NCBI GenBank assembly: GCA_947846985.1
Contig: CANTUZ010000001.1
Coordinates: 170,414,447 to 170,478,446, forward strand
Length of the DNA: 64,000 nucleotides
Direction: 5' to 3'
Source: Fratercula arctica
Lineage: Eukaryota > Chordata > Aves > Charadriiformes > Alcidae
Shown here: positions 26,906 to 40,300 of the stretch, piece by piece
Layout of the letters: every line of letters begins with the position of its first letter
How positions within the stretch are numbered: position 1 is the first letter of the stretch
Made by a program: the position numbers and the translations under genes
Notes under the pieces: model-generated
What the model saw: the letters and a program-made list of their open reading frames with translations, nothing else
Told to the model about the DNA's origin: nothing
Database searches by the model: none

Positions 26906-28050
26906 GGTATTTCTTGTAAGTGAACATAACAAGAAAGATGTGACTTGTTAGAAAAAGACCTTACTTCTCTTTTCCTGAATGGCCATGTTGTCATTATATT
27001 TTGCAGACTGAAACAGAATAAAATTTGCTCATACTTACATCTGAATCTCAGCCTGATTCCCATGACTATTACTGTCACTGTATAATTAATATAAAAATAT
27101 TTTCTGTTATTCTCATCTTCTGCCCACCAAAGTTGCCATTCTCCCCTTTTCTTCTTTAATGCTGCATTTTATTATTTATTTGTTGTACTTTTTTTTCTGT
27201 GCGCTGGTAGTTAATTATGTTTTATATATGCTGGAAAATTCTAATAAAAGCATTAGGACTAAGAACAGAAACTTGTCTCTTTTTTAATTGATGGAAAATC
27301 TGCAAGTTTAATTAGGCAACCCATTGAGATAAATGCATCAACAAATAAATCTCCCACTCATGAACACAGTACAGCCAACGAGAAACTGCCGAGCAAGTTC
27401 CAATTCACTTGGGTACCACAGTATTTATACGCAACGCATTTGGGCCAGATAATAGCTTTCTGATACAACCCATGGACTGCAGAGCGAAGCCCGGCAGGGC
27501 AGCTGACTCTTAAGCACTGGGAAATCTCCCACTGGATTAGAGCGCACACGTTTTTTTCTTTCAGCGTGACAGGCGGACAAGTGCATGCCAGGCACGTGCC
27601 TGAAGGAAGAAGGGGTTAATACAAAACTGCTCTTTGCAGGTGGTTATTATCTAGGCTCTTCTAGGCTGCTCTATAAATAAGCTGGTCCTGATGACCTGCA
27701 GAACAGGGAAGTACAAAGATCCTACTCAGTCGACCAACCTTTTGTTTACAGTGCAGGCTATTTTCCTGTTTCTACTACGCACCATCTCAATCCGGAAAAG
27801 AAAAAGGCGAGGCCAGTCTGAGACTGCTGATGCCAGCCGCTGGTAAAAATTGAGAAACTATGATCTTGTGATTAGAAATATCAAGTGAAGGAGTATTGAT
27901 ACATAGCGTAATGCCTTAAAAAGAAGAAACATAAAAATTATTTTTAAATAATAATCAAATAATATGGCTCATAACTTTTATAATAAAACCAGATGTTCAA
28001 CATTGTTTAATAATTGACATAAGGAAGCAATGGTATTTATAAAGGAGATA

Positions 28051-28056
28051 TTTATT
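28051..28056 (-). promoter_or_regulatory. Candidate METTL25 polyadenylation signal (AATAAA)
   Basis: The first AATAAA on the minus strand after the METTL25 stop codon lies here, about 150 nt downstream. That would give a short 3' UTR (roughly 28,030-28,208). No other AATAAA lies between the stop and this site. Longer 3' UTR forms cannot be excluded. Confidence 0.55.
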
Positions 28057-28208
28057 TCTCATGATTCAAAGAGGCATTGCACTTTCTACTTCTGCAGCTG
28101 AAAAGCAAACAAGTGTACTTGAGGAATCAATTAAAAAGAACAGAATAAACAGTGAGGAAACAGCAGCATCAGTTCGGAGTTTTCAACCTATCTGCAATTT
28201 GCTTCCAC

Positions 28209-28307
28209 TTAAAAACATGACTGTTTCTTCAGAGCAATAACTGCATAGCATCTGGGGGATTTCACGGGATCAAATAACTTCACAAGTCCAGACCAGGCAA
28301 TGTTGTC
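28209..28307 (-). CDS. METTL25: METTL25 terminal coding exon with stop codon
   Basis: The last coding exon has 99 nt: 32 codons and TAA at 28209-28211. It encodes DNIAWSGLVKLFDP, then VKSPRCYAVIALKKQSCF. The acceptor is ttttacag. The SPR.YAVIA string is the C-terminal hallmark of the family. The last three residues (SCF) may differ from mammalian proteins, which from memory end shortly after ALKKQ. Because there is no downstream exon, everything below 28,209 is 3' UTR and then flanking DNA. Confidence 0.94.
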   Translation of the reverse strand, partial: DNIAWSGLVKLFDPVKSPRCYAVIALKKQSCF

Positions 28308-31300
28308 CTGTAAAATGATATATGATTGAAGTACATAAAAATGTATTTGACTTAAGAGCTAAGATATGGCAATAGGTCCACATTTTGAAATACAAAATTG
28401 AAAAAAAAAAAAAATATCCTTAATGCAAAGCAGGAAAAACACTTATCTAACAAGAAAATCATGGAAAGTTCATTGTGAAAAAAAGGACACATAAAATAGG
28501 ATGTATTTTAAAGTCATTAAATGATTTCTGGCACTATCAAATGATAGCTTACCACCCCCTTCATCATTAAAGCTTTTTTTCAGTTGAACTAGAGCAAAGA
28601 TATTAAGGATCAAGTCCTACTCATTTTATGCAGCACATTCTACTACTGAAGCTAATTAACTGACTTTTCAAATGAATCAGGCCAGCTGGATCTGGTCTTC
28701 ACGTTGCATATGGCTTTTATCATTTCTGTTTTTTCTTCCTAAACACATTTTGTGAATCAACCAGTACAAGATTAAATCAATGAGTGTATTACATTTAAAA
28801 AAGGTAAATTAGTGCTAAATGCAGCAAGTCTGATCTCCTGTCTTGGAAATCATACAGATCTCTATGTGATTTATAACTGGTTGGCATTTGGGAAAATACA
28901 TCATTATTTAAATATTTCGAATTGCCTCTCTAAAAATATCAGTTAGAACAAAAGCATCCATTTACTACAACTCAGTTGTTCCAAGTGCACTGTGGCAGAG
29001 AATAAATTGAATTTTTACTTATGATAAAATGGAGCTGTTAAAATGAAAGGTTTATGGTGGAAAAACAGAGCTATTCACATGAATGGGCTTAAAATTTATT
29101 TTAAAATTTTATTTTGACTGTGGCCCAGAGCAGAAGCTGGAAGATGCTACTGTTTCCTCCTAACAAATTATTATTTGTCTGGAAAATGTTTACTGGTGCA
29201 GAGAAAGTATGACTGCTGCTTCTGAGTTAATCAGGCCAAGCTCAAAATTAGTGTTAGGAGAAACACTGTAATATAAATCATCATGGAGTAAATGTAGTAG
29301 CATTTGCTTATTATATCCCAGGTCTACACTTGTAAAATATATCCAGGCTGTATGTTAGTCAAATGTACCTCAGTTGACCCATACAGTTGGAAAAAGCGCA
29401 CCCTCTCTCATCATTGATCTTAATTAAGAAACAATAAAAGGAAATCATAAACATTTTGGATGTAATTCAAGATTTCTTGAATTATATGTTCTAAAACATA
29501 TTCTTTGGAAGCTCTAGCATGTGCAGCACAATGTTTGTTTAGCATTTCCAATATTCTTTCGAATTATTAAATATCTCAATACGTTGTATAAAATGAGATT
29601 TGTTGCATATTTAATTAATTTATTTTTTACTGTCTATTGACTAGTAATTACCATACAATTAAAAGAACATAAACTTTACTGTTGCTGCTTTGCTGAAAAT
29701 AAAAACATCTGCTGGGCATATGTTTATACTAAATGGCATGAATACTTATACTTTGGCAAATATGATGAGAATAATAATTCTGCAACAGAGACTTTTGGTC
29801 TGCACAGTAATAAATTGGCTGAAATAGTCTCATTTCACTGATGTAGCCTTTAGGTATCATAAAATATAATGCAAAAATACCTGCTCCTTGAGGTAGCAAA
29901 GACGATCCAGAAGTATCAAAACTTCTACGCAGGGAGCCAGAACAACCTTCAGCTGAAAGAAAGATTATATGCTATAATGATTTTGGGAAAGAGAGACAAT
30001 ACACTTCCAAATGGCTACACTTCCACAGAATAACTCCAGGAAGGTCAATCATTTTCTAGTGGTTCTGTTGTACAAATGTGACCTTGCCAATTTTCCCTGT
30101 GGGATGGACATCTTCAAAACAGATTATATTAAAGATCAAAAATACATGGAATGCCATAAATCCAGGAAACTATGTTATTTAGTTGGTTTTGAGACATTGT
30201 CCAACAAGAAAATGATATTATTCGAAGCAGAACAATTTTAAAGAGGGAAATAATGAATTTTAATAAAAAGAATTTTTATGAAATAACTGCATGGAGACCA
30301 GTCTAGGTTTAAAAGGAGACTGACATTTCATTTTCCAGGGTAATAGTCCCTCTTGAAAAAGAATCTTCCATGTGTTTGCTTTATTATTTTACTGAACACC
30401 TAATATAGTTTTGGAATAGGATATGCTCCAAAGTTTGGAAGGGGGAGCTGCTTTGTTTTTGAGATTGCATACCACAGTGTAAGACAGTCCACCGCCACAT
30501 AAAGCTTAACAGGGCTCTGTTCTACACTAGCACATATATACAAGGTAATAGTATTAATCCTACAACTTTTACCATATTAAATGCTTCAAGCTCATTCATT
30601 CTGTGCTTGTATTTTTCATAGTAGTCCATTATACAGCTGTCTGCGAGCTGCAAGAGATTAAAAACAAAAAAAAGATATCACAGTTATTCTAGTTACTTTT
30701 TCCAGAGAACTTTAAAATAAAATATTTTTTTCCTAATTGAAAGTCACACTACAAAATGAAATCCGTGTTTTGTTTTTGAAATTAGCACTTTCCTAAGGTT
30801 TATAATAATTTTCCAATAGCAGTTTCTCAGTTCTCATTTACAATAACTGTTCTTCAGACAGCATTTTCACTGACATGAAATACTGAGACACATTCATTAT
30901 TCAGAAACCTCTAGCCATTCTTAAATGAGTATTACACAGTAAAGTGGAGATAACATTCTCATTTCCTTTCCCATATATCTTATCCCCTCCTCACCCCCAT
31001 CCCCAGGAGATGTATTTAAATAGCTGAGGAGTGGATTCTGGGGTGAGAGTAACATGCTTCAGTCCAGACTCCTGGATCTATGGTATTTCACATTACAAAA
31101 CCTACTGTCAGGTTGTGGAAATAATACTTTGTTTCGCTGTGCCTCAAGTTACCCGTCTTTAAAATAAAACTTTCTCTATTTACTTTGAAGTGCTACATGT
31201 TCCCCTCTCCTTTTCCCAGTCACCTGATGCAACACTGCCAGCACTGACACTATGACTATAAATGCCAAGGTTTGGGGCTGAATTCGATACAAAAGCAGCC

Positions 31301-34300
31301 CAAGAACTTGACTAAGCCAAAAAGCGCTTCCCTTTTCAGCCCTCAGCGACAAGTGCATCACAGCAGGTAGCTATAGGGCAGACAGACCACAACATTTTCC
31401 AGTTTTTAAAGGTCATGATGTCTCTACCCTTCTGCTGTTCGCAGTCCCGGGCACTAAACAAGACAGTTGAGCTGGCCACTCAAGGAACCTGTCAGGGGAG
31501 TGGGAAGTGGGTTTGCGACGTTACTGGTGATGGAGGTTGCTGGAAAGAGCAGAGCTGAAAGAGCCTGATGTAATTCTTCAGTATTGGGAGTCTGCAGTAT
31601 GGCTACTCTGCTGTGGCTATGGAAAGAGCTAGTCCACAACTTAGCAGAAAAGTAACGGTACTGACAGACGTGTAGATGTGGCACTTAGGGACATGGCTTA
31701 GTGGTGGACTTGGCAGTGTTAGGTTTATGGTTGGACTTGATCTTAAAAGTCTTTTCCAACCTAAATGATTCTATGATTCTATGACAAAAGACCAGTAAAG
31801 CTTTAGTGTTTAATACGCTTTTGCTCACTTTTATTGGAAAAGTCATCTGAGAGCATGTGGCTAATCCAGTTGCAAAGAAGTAAAATATCAGCCTAAAATA
31901 GGGAAACTAACTAGAGAACATTTTCACAAATATAAGGTTTTCAAATCAGGTATGTATTAACTTCATCCTAGGATGGCCAAGAAGGGAATGAAGTGACCTC
32001 AGACCATTACTCATTGTTACTGAGAAGTTCTCAAAGATGGTATGTCAGATGGCTAGTAGATGTATGTCTTTCATTATAGTCAGTTCGAATTCAATGCACT
32101 GAAAAAAATGGAACAAATGAAGAATTTAAAAATGCCGAAAGATAAGCAGATGAGTAATAGTCAACATGGATTTGTCAAGAACAAATCACAAGTCAGTCTA
32201 CTTCACTTGTAAGGAGGGTGAAGGGATTCACAGCAGCGAAAAACAACTGTTTGCCAAATATTTTGATTTAAGCAAAATTTTTGACACCATTTCACATAAC
32301 AATTTCGTAAGCAAATTGAAGAAACAAGGTTTAGATTGAAATATTATAAAGCGAGTGAAAACTGTTTGAATGACCATAACCAGAGAGTAGTTACTAATGC
32401 GCCTTTGAACAACTGAAAAGACCTGCTGACTGGAGGTCCATTACCAAATGCAACGCTTTCATTAAGAACTCAAACAATAGAACAGAAACCACAACAATTA
32501 AGTCTGCAAATGTGCAGCAGGAAAGCATTGCTAGAACTTAAAATAATTTTCAGAAATTGGAGCATTGCTTAGAAACGAAGTTTGAAACGCTGTACAGAAA
32601 AAGCAGAAGGGACTACACTCGGGCAGAAATAATCAGCTGTTCAGGATGGGGAACGCCAAATGACAGTCTGGAAGATAAAGCAGATCACAAGCTGAGCAAG
32701 AGTCACAGTTGTGCTACTGCAAAAAAAAGCAATCACCGTTCTGCGACACATATGGGAGAGCAGCCTGCAAAGCGCAGGAAGCAATCTTTCAACTCCCCTT
32801 GGCAGTGGCAAAGCTCTAGCTGGAATCCTGCATCCATTTTTGGGCATCAGATTTCAAAGAAAGAAATGAACTGTCTGAAAAAGCCCTGAGAGAGAAAAGA
32901 GATCAGAGATCTAGAAAACATGACCTATGAAGAAAGACTCCAAGAACTGGAACTGATCAGGCTAAATTAGAGAAAATTGAGAGTGGGCACAATGACAGTT
33001 TTTACAAGGCTATCACCAAGAAGCAGAGAACAGTTTGTTCACTGCGTCTACAGTGGATAGGATACGAACTAATGGTCTCGCACTGCAACAAAAGAAAATT
33101 CATCCAAAACCTTGAAGAAACTTTCTCTCTTTGAGGTTCATTAAGGACTGGGGAAGTTTTCAGCCTCCATCACAGGAAGCTTCAAGAAGATTTGACAAAT
33201 ATTTTTCAGGAACGACACAAAATTCTAACGCTGCCTTAAAACAAGGGGATGGGTTGGAAAAACTTTTGTAGTATTTCAGTCATATTTTTTTAATTTAGAA
33301 AGTACTTTTTCCCAATTACAGAGGAAAAACTGAGCAGCTGATCTGGCAGTACTAATGTGGACTAATAGGACTTTTTTAGTCTTGTTGCTATTTTATTTTC
33401 TATAAAGCTGTGCGAATATCTGAGGGTTTTTTTTTTCCTCTTTGCCTCCAAAGAGTGAAACCAACTAAAACATATCAGTTATGAGATAAACAAAAAAGTT
33501 TATTTAACCTCTGCCCTATAAGCTTTTCATTTCAACTGCGAATTAAAAGGGGTTTAGTATAATGGATTTTTGAAATTGCCGGCTATTTGGAATTAAAATA
33601 CAAAGATCTGTGTTTGTCGAAATGCGATCATGAAATCTTTCTGCTTTTGCTTTCTTCATGTTCTCCATTTTTCAACATGAAGCATTTGAATTAAAAGAAA
33701 ACAAGTTGTGAAATGTTTGGCAAGTAAAAAGCCGGGTCAAAAACGTCTCTTGGATGTTAACATACCCGAGTACTGAGCCCAAATGCCTTTCTACTCCCTC
33801 CTTGCTCATTACACATTCCAACTGAATGAATCCTGCTGTCACGGATAGATTAGGTACTATTCCAAACTGTGCCTCAGTTAAAAGTTTGGTGAGTGAACCA
33901 ATTGAAAGCAACAGCCCAGCTGGAAAAGAGAGAAAGTGTTGATAGAAAAGGGCATGAGAAGGGTAAGTGGTAGCTAGCCAGGCGGTCAACTTATTGGAGG
34001 AAGACTAAAAACCAGATAACATTGGCTTTGTCTGAAACTGGACCAGCTTGCCACCTGGCTTCAGTTCTTAAAAGGTACCCAACACAATCTTCAGCTGTCC
34101 TTCCAAGGTGAAGTAGGAGTAAATTATTGTTTGCATTTTCAGGTACAGAACTGCACTTACACATGCAAAGCAAGCCCCATTAAGCCACTGGAGCTGTCCA
34201 GGCAAAAGTTCTCTACGTAGGCTTGCCACACATTTGTGTATCCAAAAAAATTCTTTAAATACATGCAGTGAACTTTTTTCTTACATTAAGATCATGATAC

Positions 34301-37300
34301 TATGAACTTATGGCCTGAGTGAAAATGCACGAAAAAACCCAAATACATATATCATATGCTTGTCTTGATAATGATTCTGCACTCAAAGATCTAGCTTATG
34401 CAACTGATATTCAAGTAACCTTCAATACATACAGAGAGGTTTTGGCCAGTATTTCTTTGCCGATTTAGCTACCGTGTCTCCTGGTCTTTATCAGGTTGTG
34501 AACAAAAGCACCTCCTCTCTTTGTGCTGTGATGGTGGCACATGCTTTCTTTCTAACTAGTTGCTTTGTGGATTGGTCTGGCCGCTCAAATAGCTGAAACA
34601 ACCAAGAGGAACTAGAGGGCAGCAAGGTCTCCATTGAGCTAGTTATAACTATCCCATATGCTGGAGGTGGCACTAGAACTACACCACAGGCCAGGCTCAT
34701 CTGTTGTGAACACCAGGAGGCTGCCGACAGAGCCCGGAGAGCGGGTGAGATACCACACATCCAAGCACACCCAAGTTAGGCTGCAATCCCACAAACACGG
34801 GCTGAAAAGTGAACATTCGGGGACAAGGTGTATGACAATCAAGTGATACTGCACCTAACATTTCTCCAGAGTATTTTGTCAGAGTTCTGCCTTTCCCCAG
34901 ACTAACAGTATTGTGACTGAATGAAAGTGTCTTTTACTATCCAACGCTGCACAGGCCCTACGGAGGAGAGACAGAGCCTAAGGATGCTGTTCCACAGCCT
35001 GTTTAAACAGATGTAATTCCTCTTTGCTGCCTCCAAGGGACTGCCTTCCCCTGCGCTGACTGCACATTTCCATGTTTCCCCTCTCTTCTTGTACCAGCGC
35101 TGTCACGAACGCCAGCATGAGTACAAGAAAGCAAGTAAGGACAACCCTTTTAGCAGAGCAGTGTCTTAGATCAGTTCAAAACACTTGGGAGGCCATACCA
35201 TACCACAACTTTTACGATTTTCCCATGACTGAGGTAGTTAAAAATAATGTAATGTAATGTAATATAGTGTAAAATAATGTAAAACAGACAATGAAATTAC
35301 TGAGGAACTTAAGTTTACTTAGAACTTTGTTTAAAAGTGCATTTCAAATGAATGCAATCTATATTATTTATATCTAGTTGAAATAAAAGTCACATCTCTT
35401 AAGATTCCTTGTCAGACTAAAATGTTATGCTACTGCAATTGGGATAGTGTTTTGTCTGTTTGAAAAACAATTATACTTGAAAATATCATTATGCACATAC
35501 ACTTTATAGGCTGTAATACAAGTGTTACCTGAGCCTTCATTTAGTATTTCCCTAACTAACAAATGAACCGGGAAATCTGTGAGCTGAAATTCCTTCTGTC
35601 CAAGAAAACAGTTGAGAAAGTCAACTCTCCAACAATTGTAAAATGCATTAAGTGTGTAAATTCATTTAGTGCCTTCATTTTTTGACTGTGTAGACTCAGT
35701 TCATTGCCATGTTAGAATTCATGGAAAGCAGCAAGTATTGTTTTGGCTCTGGCTCCATGTTTGCCCAATGACTGTACACAATAAAAAGCATCAAAATTAG
35801 AAATAATCCGAGCAAAGACCAGACAAGTTTGAGGTATTCACTCTCATTTAAAGATACAACACTGAATTTGTGCAGGGTAGACATTAAGATTATAAGAAAT
35901 CTCAGGTTAAAAATCCCCCTCTTTACCAATTTTTGCAAAAATTCTCATTTTCAGTTCCCAATATAGTTGTATATATTCAGGTTAGTTCATGTCTTAATGT
36001 ATCACACAATTCCACTACTGACAGTTCCCCAGCCCTAAGTATGTGGTTTTCCAAGACTTTTTAAAACAACAGTTAAATTAAGCCACACAATTGTATTCTT
36101 CCTTTTACTTCCCTTCATTTGCCAACTGCATTTTATGATATTCCACTATTCATTGCTGAGGAGATATTACAAGTCAAGGGACACTCTATGGTAAGCTGAC
36201 AGAAGCCCATGATCTCCATTTACCCAATGTCATCTTTTCTGTCTTACTGAAATAAGTCATTGTAAATAATTGCCCGGTATGAAACGCTGACCAAAATGAC
36301 GGCTGCATTTTTTCTCATTCGGCAATTGATCATTGGTTCACATTATATCAATATTTTCAGGCAAGCGTGAAAACGAGATGCATTATGTGATCTACAGAAG
36401 CTCAGAAAGATCCAGTGCAGATCCCACAGGATAGGTGGCCCAATCTTACTGCATCACCAGTTAAAAGATGTATCTTTATCTCTTTCAGTATCCCCCCGGA
36501 AGACTTCCTAGAAGCACTAGGTTTGGGAGTATTAAAGAGGTGAAGCTTGTAACATACTTAGTCAAGGTGGGCATTTTATTAGCTTCATAACAGAACACAG
36601 TGCAATGATGTTTTTAAAAGACACTGATAAATGCCAAAGAAGAGGGGAAGATGCTCTTAAATGTTTCGTCATAGCGAAAGAGACAGTCACACTTTTTTCA
36701 CAGTAGCAACAGTGTCGTCTACCTTAATAATCCTTCACTTCCAAGAAAGTAGCTTCTTGCGATGCAATTTACCTGACAGAAATGAAAAAAAAAAAGGGGG
36801 GGGGGACGGGGGACCATCACAAACCCCATCAAGTTCTCAGGAAACATTCTGGTGGCACTTAGCATTCTTCCAATAAATCTATTTGAAAACAAAATTGGTT
36901 TAGTTCTTTGGTATCTCAAATAGCATACCACACTAAAACTTAAATTATGAATTTGCCACTAGTAATTCTGTAGTTAAGACTCAATTTTCAGAAAATTAGA
37001 AACATTACAGATGAGAAACGAATAACATATTCAGCCATTTGAGCTTAGGAAGAATAAGAAATCCATTTGGCTGAAGAGTTCATATCGGTGCTGAATTTAA
37101 ACTTAGAAATTCTTCACTCAACCGGTCCTTTTGGATAGATTTAGAGAATCCCATGGTCCTTTGGTCAAAATCTTGTTAAGGTCAGTAAATCAGAAATTCA
37201 TACGAAAAACTGCTTTTGCCTGAGAAAATTTAAACATATAGTCTATATTAAAAGTGTAAGAAGTAAAGATCAGTCTATTACTTTAGAATGTTCTCACATG

Positions 37301-40300
37301 GCCATGGAAACCTCATTAAGCATTTTCTAGGAAGGATGGAACTGCCCAAACACCTCCTTTTAAAAAAGTGCAGCTCCCTAAATACTGTAATGCAACTTAT
37401 CCTGACAAGCTCCATAAGGAAAGAGGCTTTTTATCTTATGCCAGGCTCACCTGTTTATTTAATTACAACATTGCTTGCCAATGATGTGTATAGAGCAGAG
37501 TGTCTCTTAATTATATGGTTTAAAATAATGAAAAAACATGCAATACATTCTGCTCAACATATTTTGACATAGTTGTGTTCAAGTTCAATGATTCAGAAGA
37601 ACACCCGAACATCTGAAGCACAGCTGGTGTAGGACCAAACTAGGAAATATACGTTATAATTTGCAAATGGTATTGTACAAGAAGCACAGATGTGGACATG
37701 GGAAGGAATATCCTCAAAGCCTACTCACCATTACATGAGTAGAACAGGATTAGGGACTAAAACCAGGACAGCTCATGACACAGGTAGGACTGACAGCCAA
37801 CATGGGAGGACAGGGCTTCCACCTGCATGTTCCTCAGAGGGACCACAAAGTTTCTAAAGGCTTGTAAGAAGGTTCCTGGTTTGGTCTGGAAAGGGGGAAA
37901 ATATGACCTTAGGGAGGGATCCCAGGAAAATCAAGTGGTGTTTCCAAACATTTTCCCAGCCATTCACTGTGAAACTATTTGCAAAGTACATTTACCACCG
38001 CATTTTCGCAAAGCATTTATGTGATCAGGACATCTAATTCTCTTAGCAGGAGCCTTTGAAAGTCATGTCTTTAAGTTCTTGGCTTTGCAGTGCTTTAACT
38101 AAAGCATTTCCATCTAATACTATAGGAATCCGAACACAGCAAATTGGAACTATTTTTGTATTAATTTTAAAAAGAGCACTATTATGTAAATAAATGCAAG
38201 CAAGTATAGTATAATTTATGTCTGCTGAAAATTTATTCATGACTGAGGCCAATATATTAAATCTAGATTTAGCTAACAGGAATAACAGCCTCAACTTAAA
38301 ATAAGAGAAGATATCTCCTTAAACCGTGTTCATTCTGCCATCTGAGCAATTATAAAAAGGAAACATACATTAAAAATGCAGTTTTAAACCAGTGATAAAT
38401 CACTGTAACCTGTAATACAATCAGATATATATGCTCCAAGTGTAAACCCAGTCATTTTTAAAATTAACATGTCCTTATTTTATTTTTAAGAAAGCCAACA
38501 GAACCAGTTATCTTATTACTGTTTTACAAAAGTCAGGCCTTTGACTTTATTTATTGCTTGATAGTTATAGCACTGAGAGATCACTTAGCTCAGCTACTTA
38601 GTTTTTGGGCTTTACATGCACGCTAATGTTATTGTTAGTTGTTTACTTCACCAAAATGAAAGCAAAAAGTCACATACGCATGTTCCTGTGTTTTCTTAAA
38701 AAGTGCCACTGTTTTAAAAAAATAACTACTGTTACACAAAACACGTATCAACTATTCACACAAACTATACAAAAAGTATCCAAAGACAAAAGAAAACAAA
38801 TTTAGTCTCACAAAAAACAACTAATTAGTGAAAAAAAGAAGCATTATATTTTCACACAAATTCTAATTTCAGTATTATCTACCAGGTTTACCATTAAATA
38901 TTCTGGAGTTTGCAAAACAAAGCCAATGTAGCAAACGAAAGCCATACAGGAATTCCAGTAAAACTGAAGTAGCAAGCCCAATGTATTTCAGATCTTTTGG
39001 GATTTATTTAATTATATAAAAAATGCAAGCATAATTCTTGTAGGAAAAGGATTATTTTATAAATGAATGATGTGTAATAATTTCAGAAATTCTTACGAAA
39101 TAAGACAAAATTACATAAAATTAATTATTAATTCAATATTAATTATAAATAAACAAAAATGTCGTGGTTATCGTAGAGAAAGCACTAACACATTTATTTA
39201 ATTAAATATACTTCTAAATACATAACCTCTGCAGAATATACATGAAGTTAGTGCTTATATCTGAATTTAGATGCACAGCTACATCACAGCTTTGAAATAT
39301 TTTAAGTCTAACATTGATAGACATAATATATCAAATATCAAAGTTGTTTAAATTACTTTAGATGATAAATGAGCCTTTTACTGGACATGAATTTCCCTTA
39401 CTGTGTTATTAATGTAAACGCCACTGTGACGGGTACAACACCTGTCACAGATGGGTCTAGTGCCCTTTGCTGACCGGCCCATTGAGACCTGACAGCTGTA
39501 AATCTTTTTGGGATGCTCTACCTGAAACATAGGATCAGAAAAAGACAAATGAGCAGCAGCTGTTTTTGAGAAGTCTGGGTTAGAGCAAATGGCGATGGTG
39601 GAAACTGAGCATTCACCATCTGCTTACTGTTGCAGATCTCATCTCAGGTTGTTAGATGGGGCACCAGACAAATAAATGACTTTTCTTGGGAAGAGCCCCA
39701 CCAGCTTCAGGTTAAGGGCAGACACTTGGCTGTTCAAAACTGAAAAACACCAGTCACAGGAGACTTGGAAGCTTGGTTAAACACAACCAAGTAAATCAGC
39801 AACAATGCACTCGCTGACAGGCACATAAACTTCTCTTTGTGCATGAAAGCTTGAGATGACCCTACCTTTGAAATTGCTATTGTATCTCCCCAGCATATGT
39901 CTACATCTGAAAGGGTTAAGTGATTTACGAAGTATTTTGACTAAGACGAAGTAACTACCTTATATGCTATTAGCCCCCAGCAGTAACTATAGTGCGAATA
40001 TAGCAGGACATGAAATCAAAGTGAATAATAGCTTTTCTTTGTGGATGTGTCAGGAGTGTTTCCAGCCCCGTATATCTTCCTGCAATCGGACGTGGCATTA
40101 AATAGCATTCTCCCCTTATTCCCAGACTTCACTTTACATGAATCCTGGCCAACGTCTCTTTGTTAAACAGCTCCACCCGCTGAGGCTCTCACTTACTAGC
40201 AGAAATGGTTTCCTAGCTGGGTCACGGATCCCCAACTCTGCCAGACACACATCCATCCAGGCCTTAACCTTGTAACCACTTTCCCCTTTTAATTACCTTA

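Larger units (their letters stand above)
11831..28030. other. Non-coding flanking DNA downstream of METTL25, no gene recognised
   Basis: Apart from one possible CR1 remnant and the homopolymer tracts, I see nothing recognisable here. This includes the 138-codon open frame at 18211-18627, the longest in the window, which has no recognisable domain. In mammals the next gene downstream of METTL25 is TMTC2; its large, conserved first coding exon was not found here. Confidence 0.55.

Noticed and set aside
1..28030. Search for the first coding exon of TMTC2, the neighbour expected downstream of METTL25
   Set aside because: No open frame resembling the large conserved TMTC2 N-terminal exon is present; the gene probably lies further left, outside the window.
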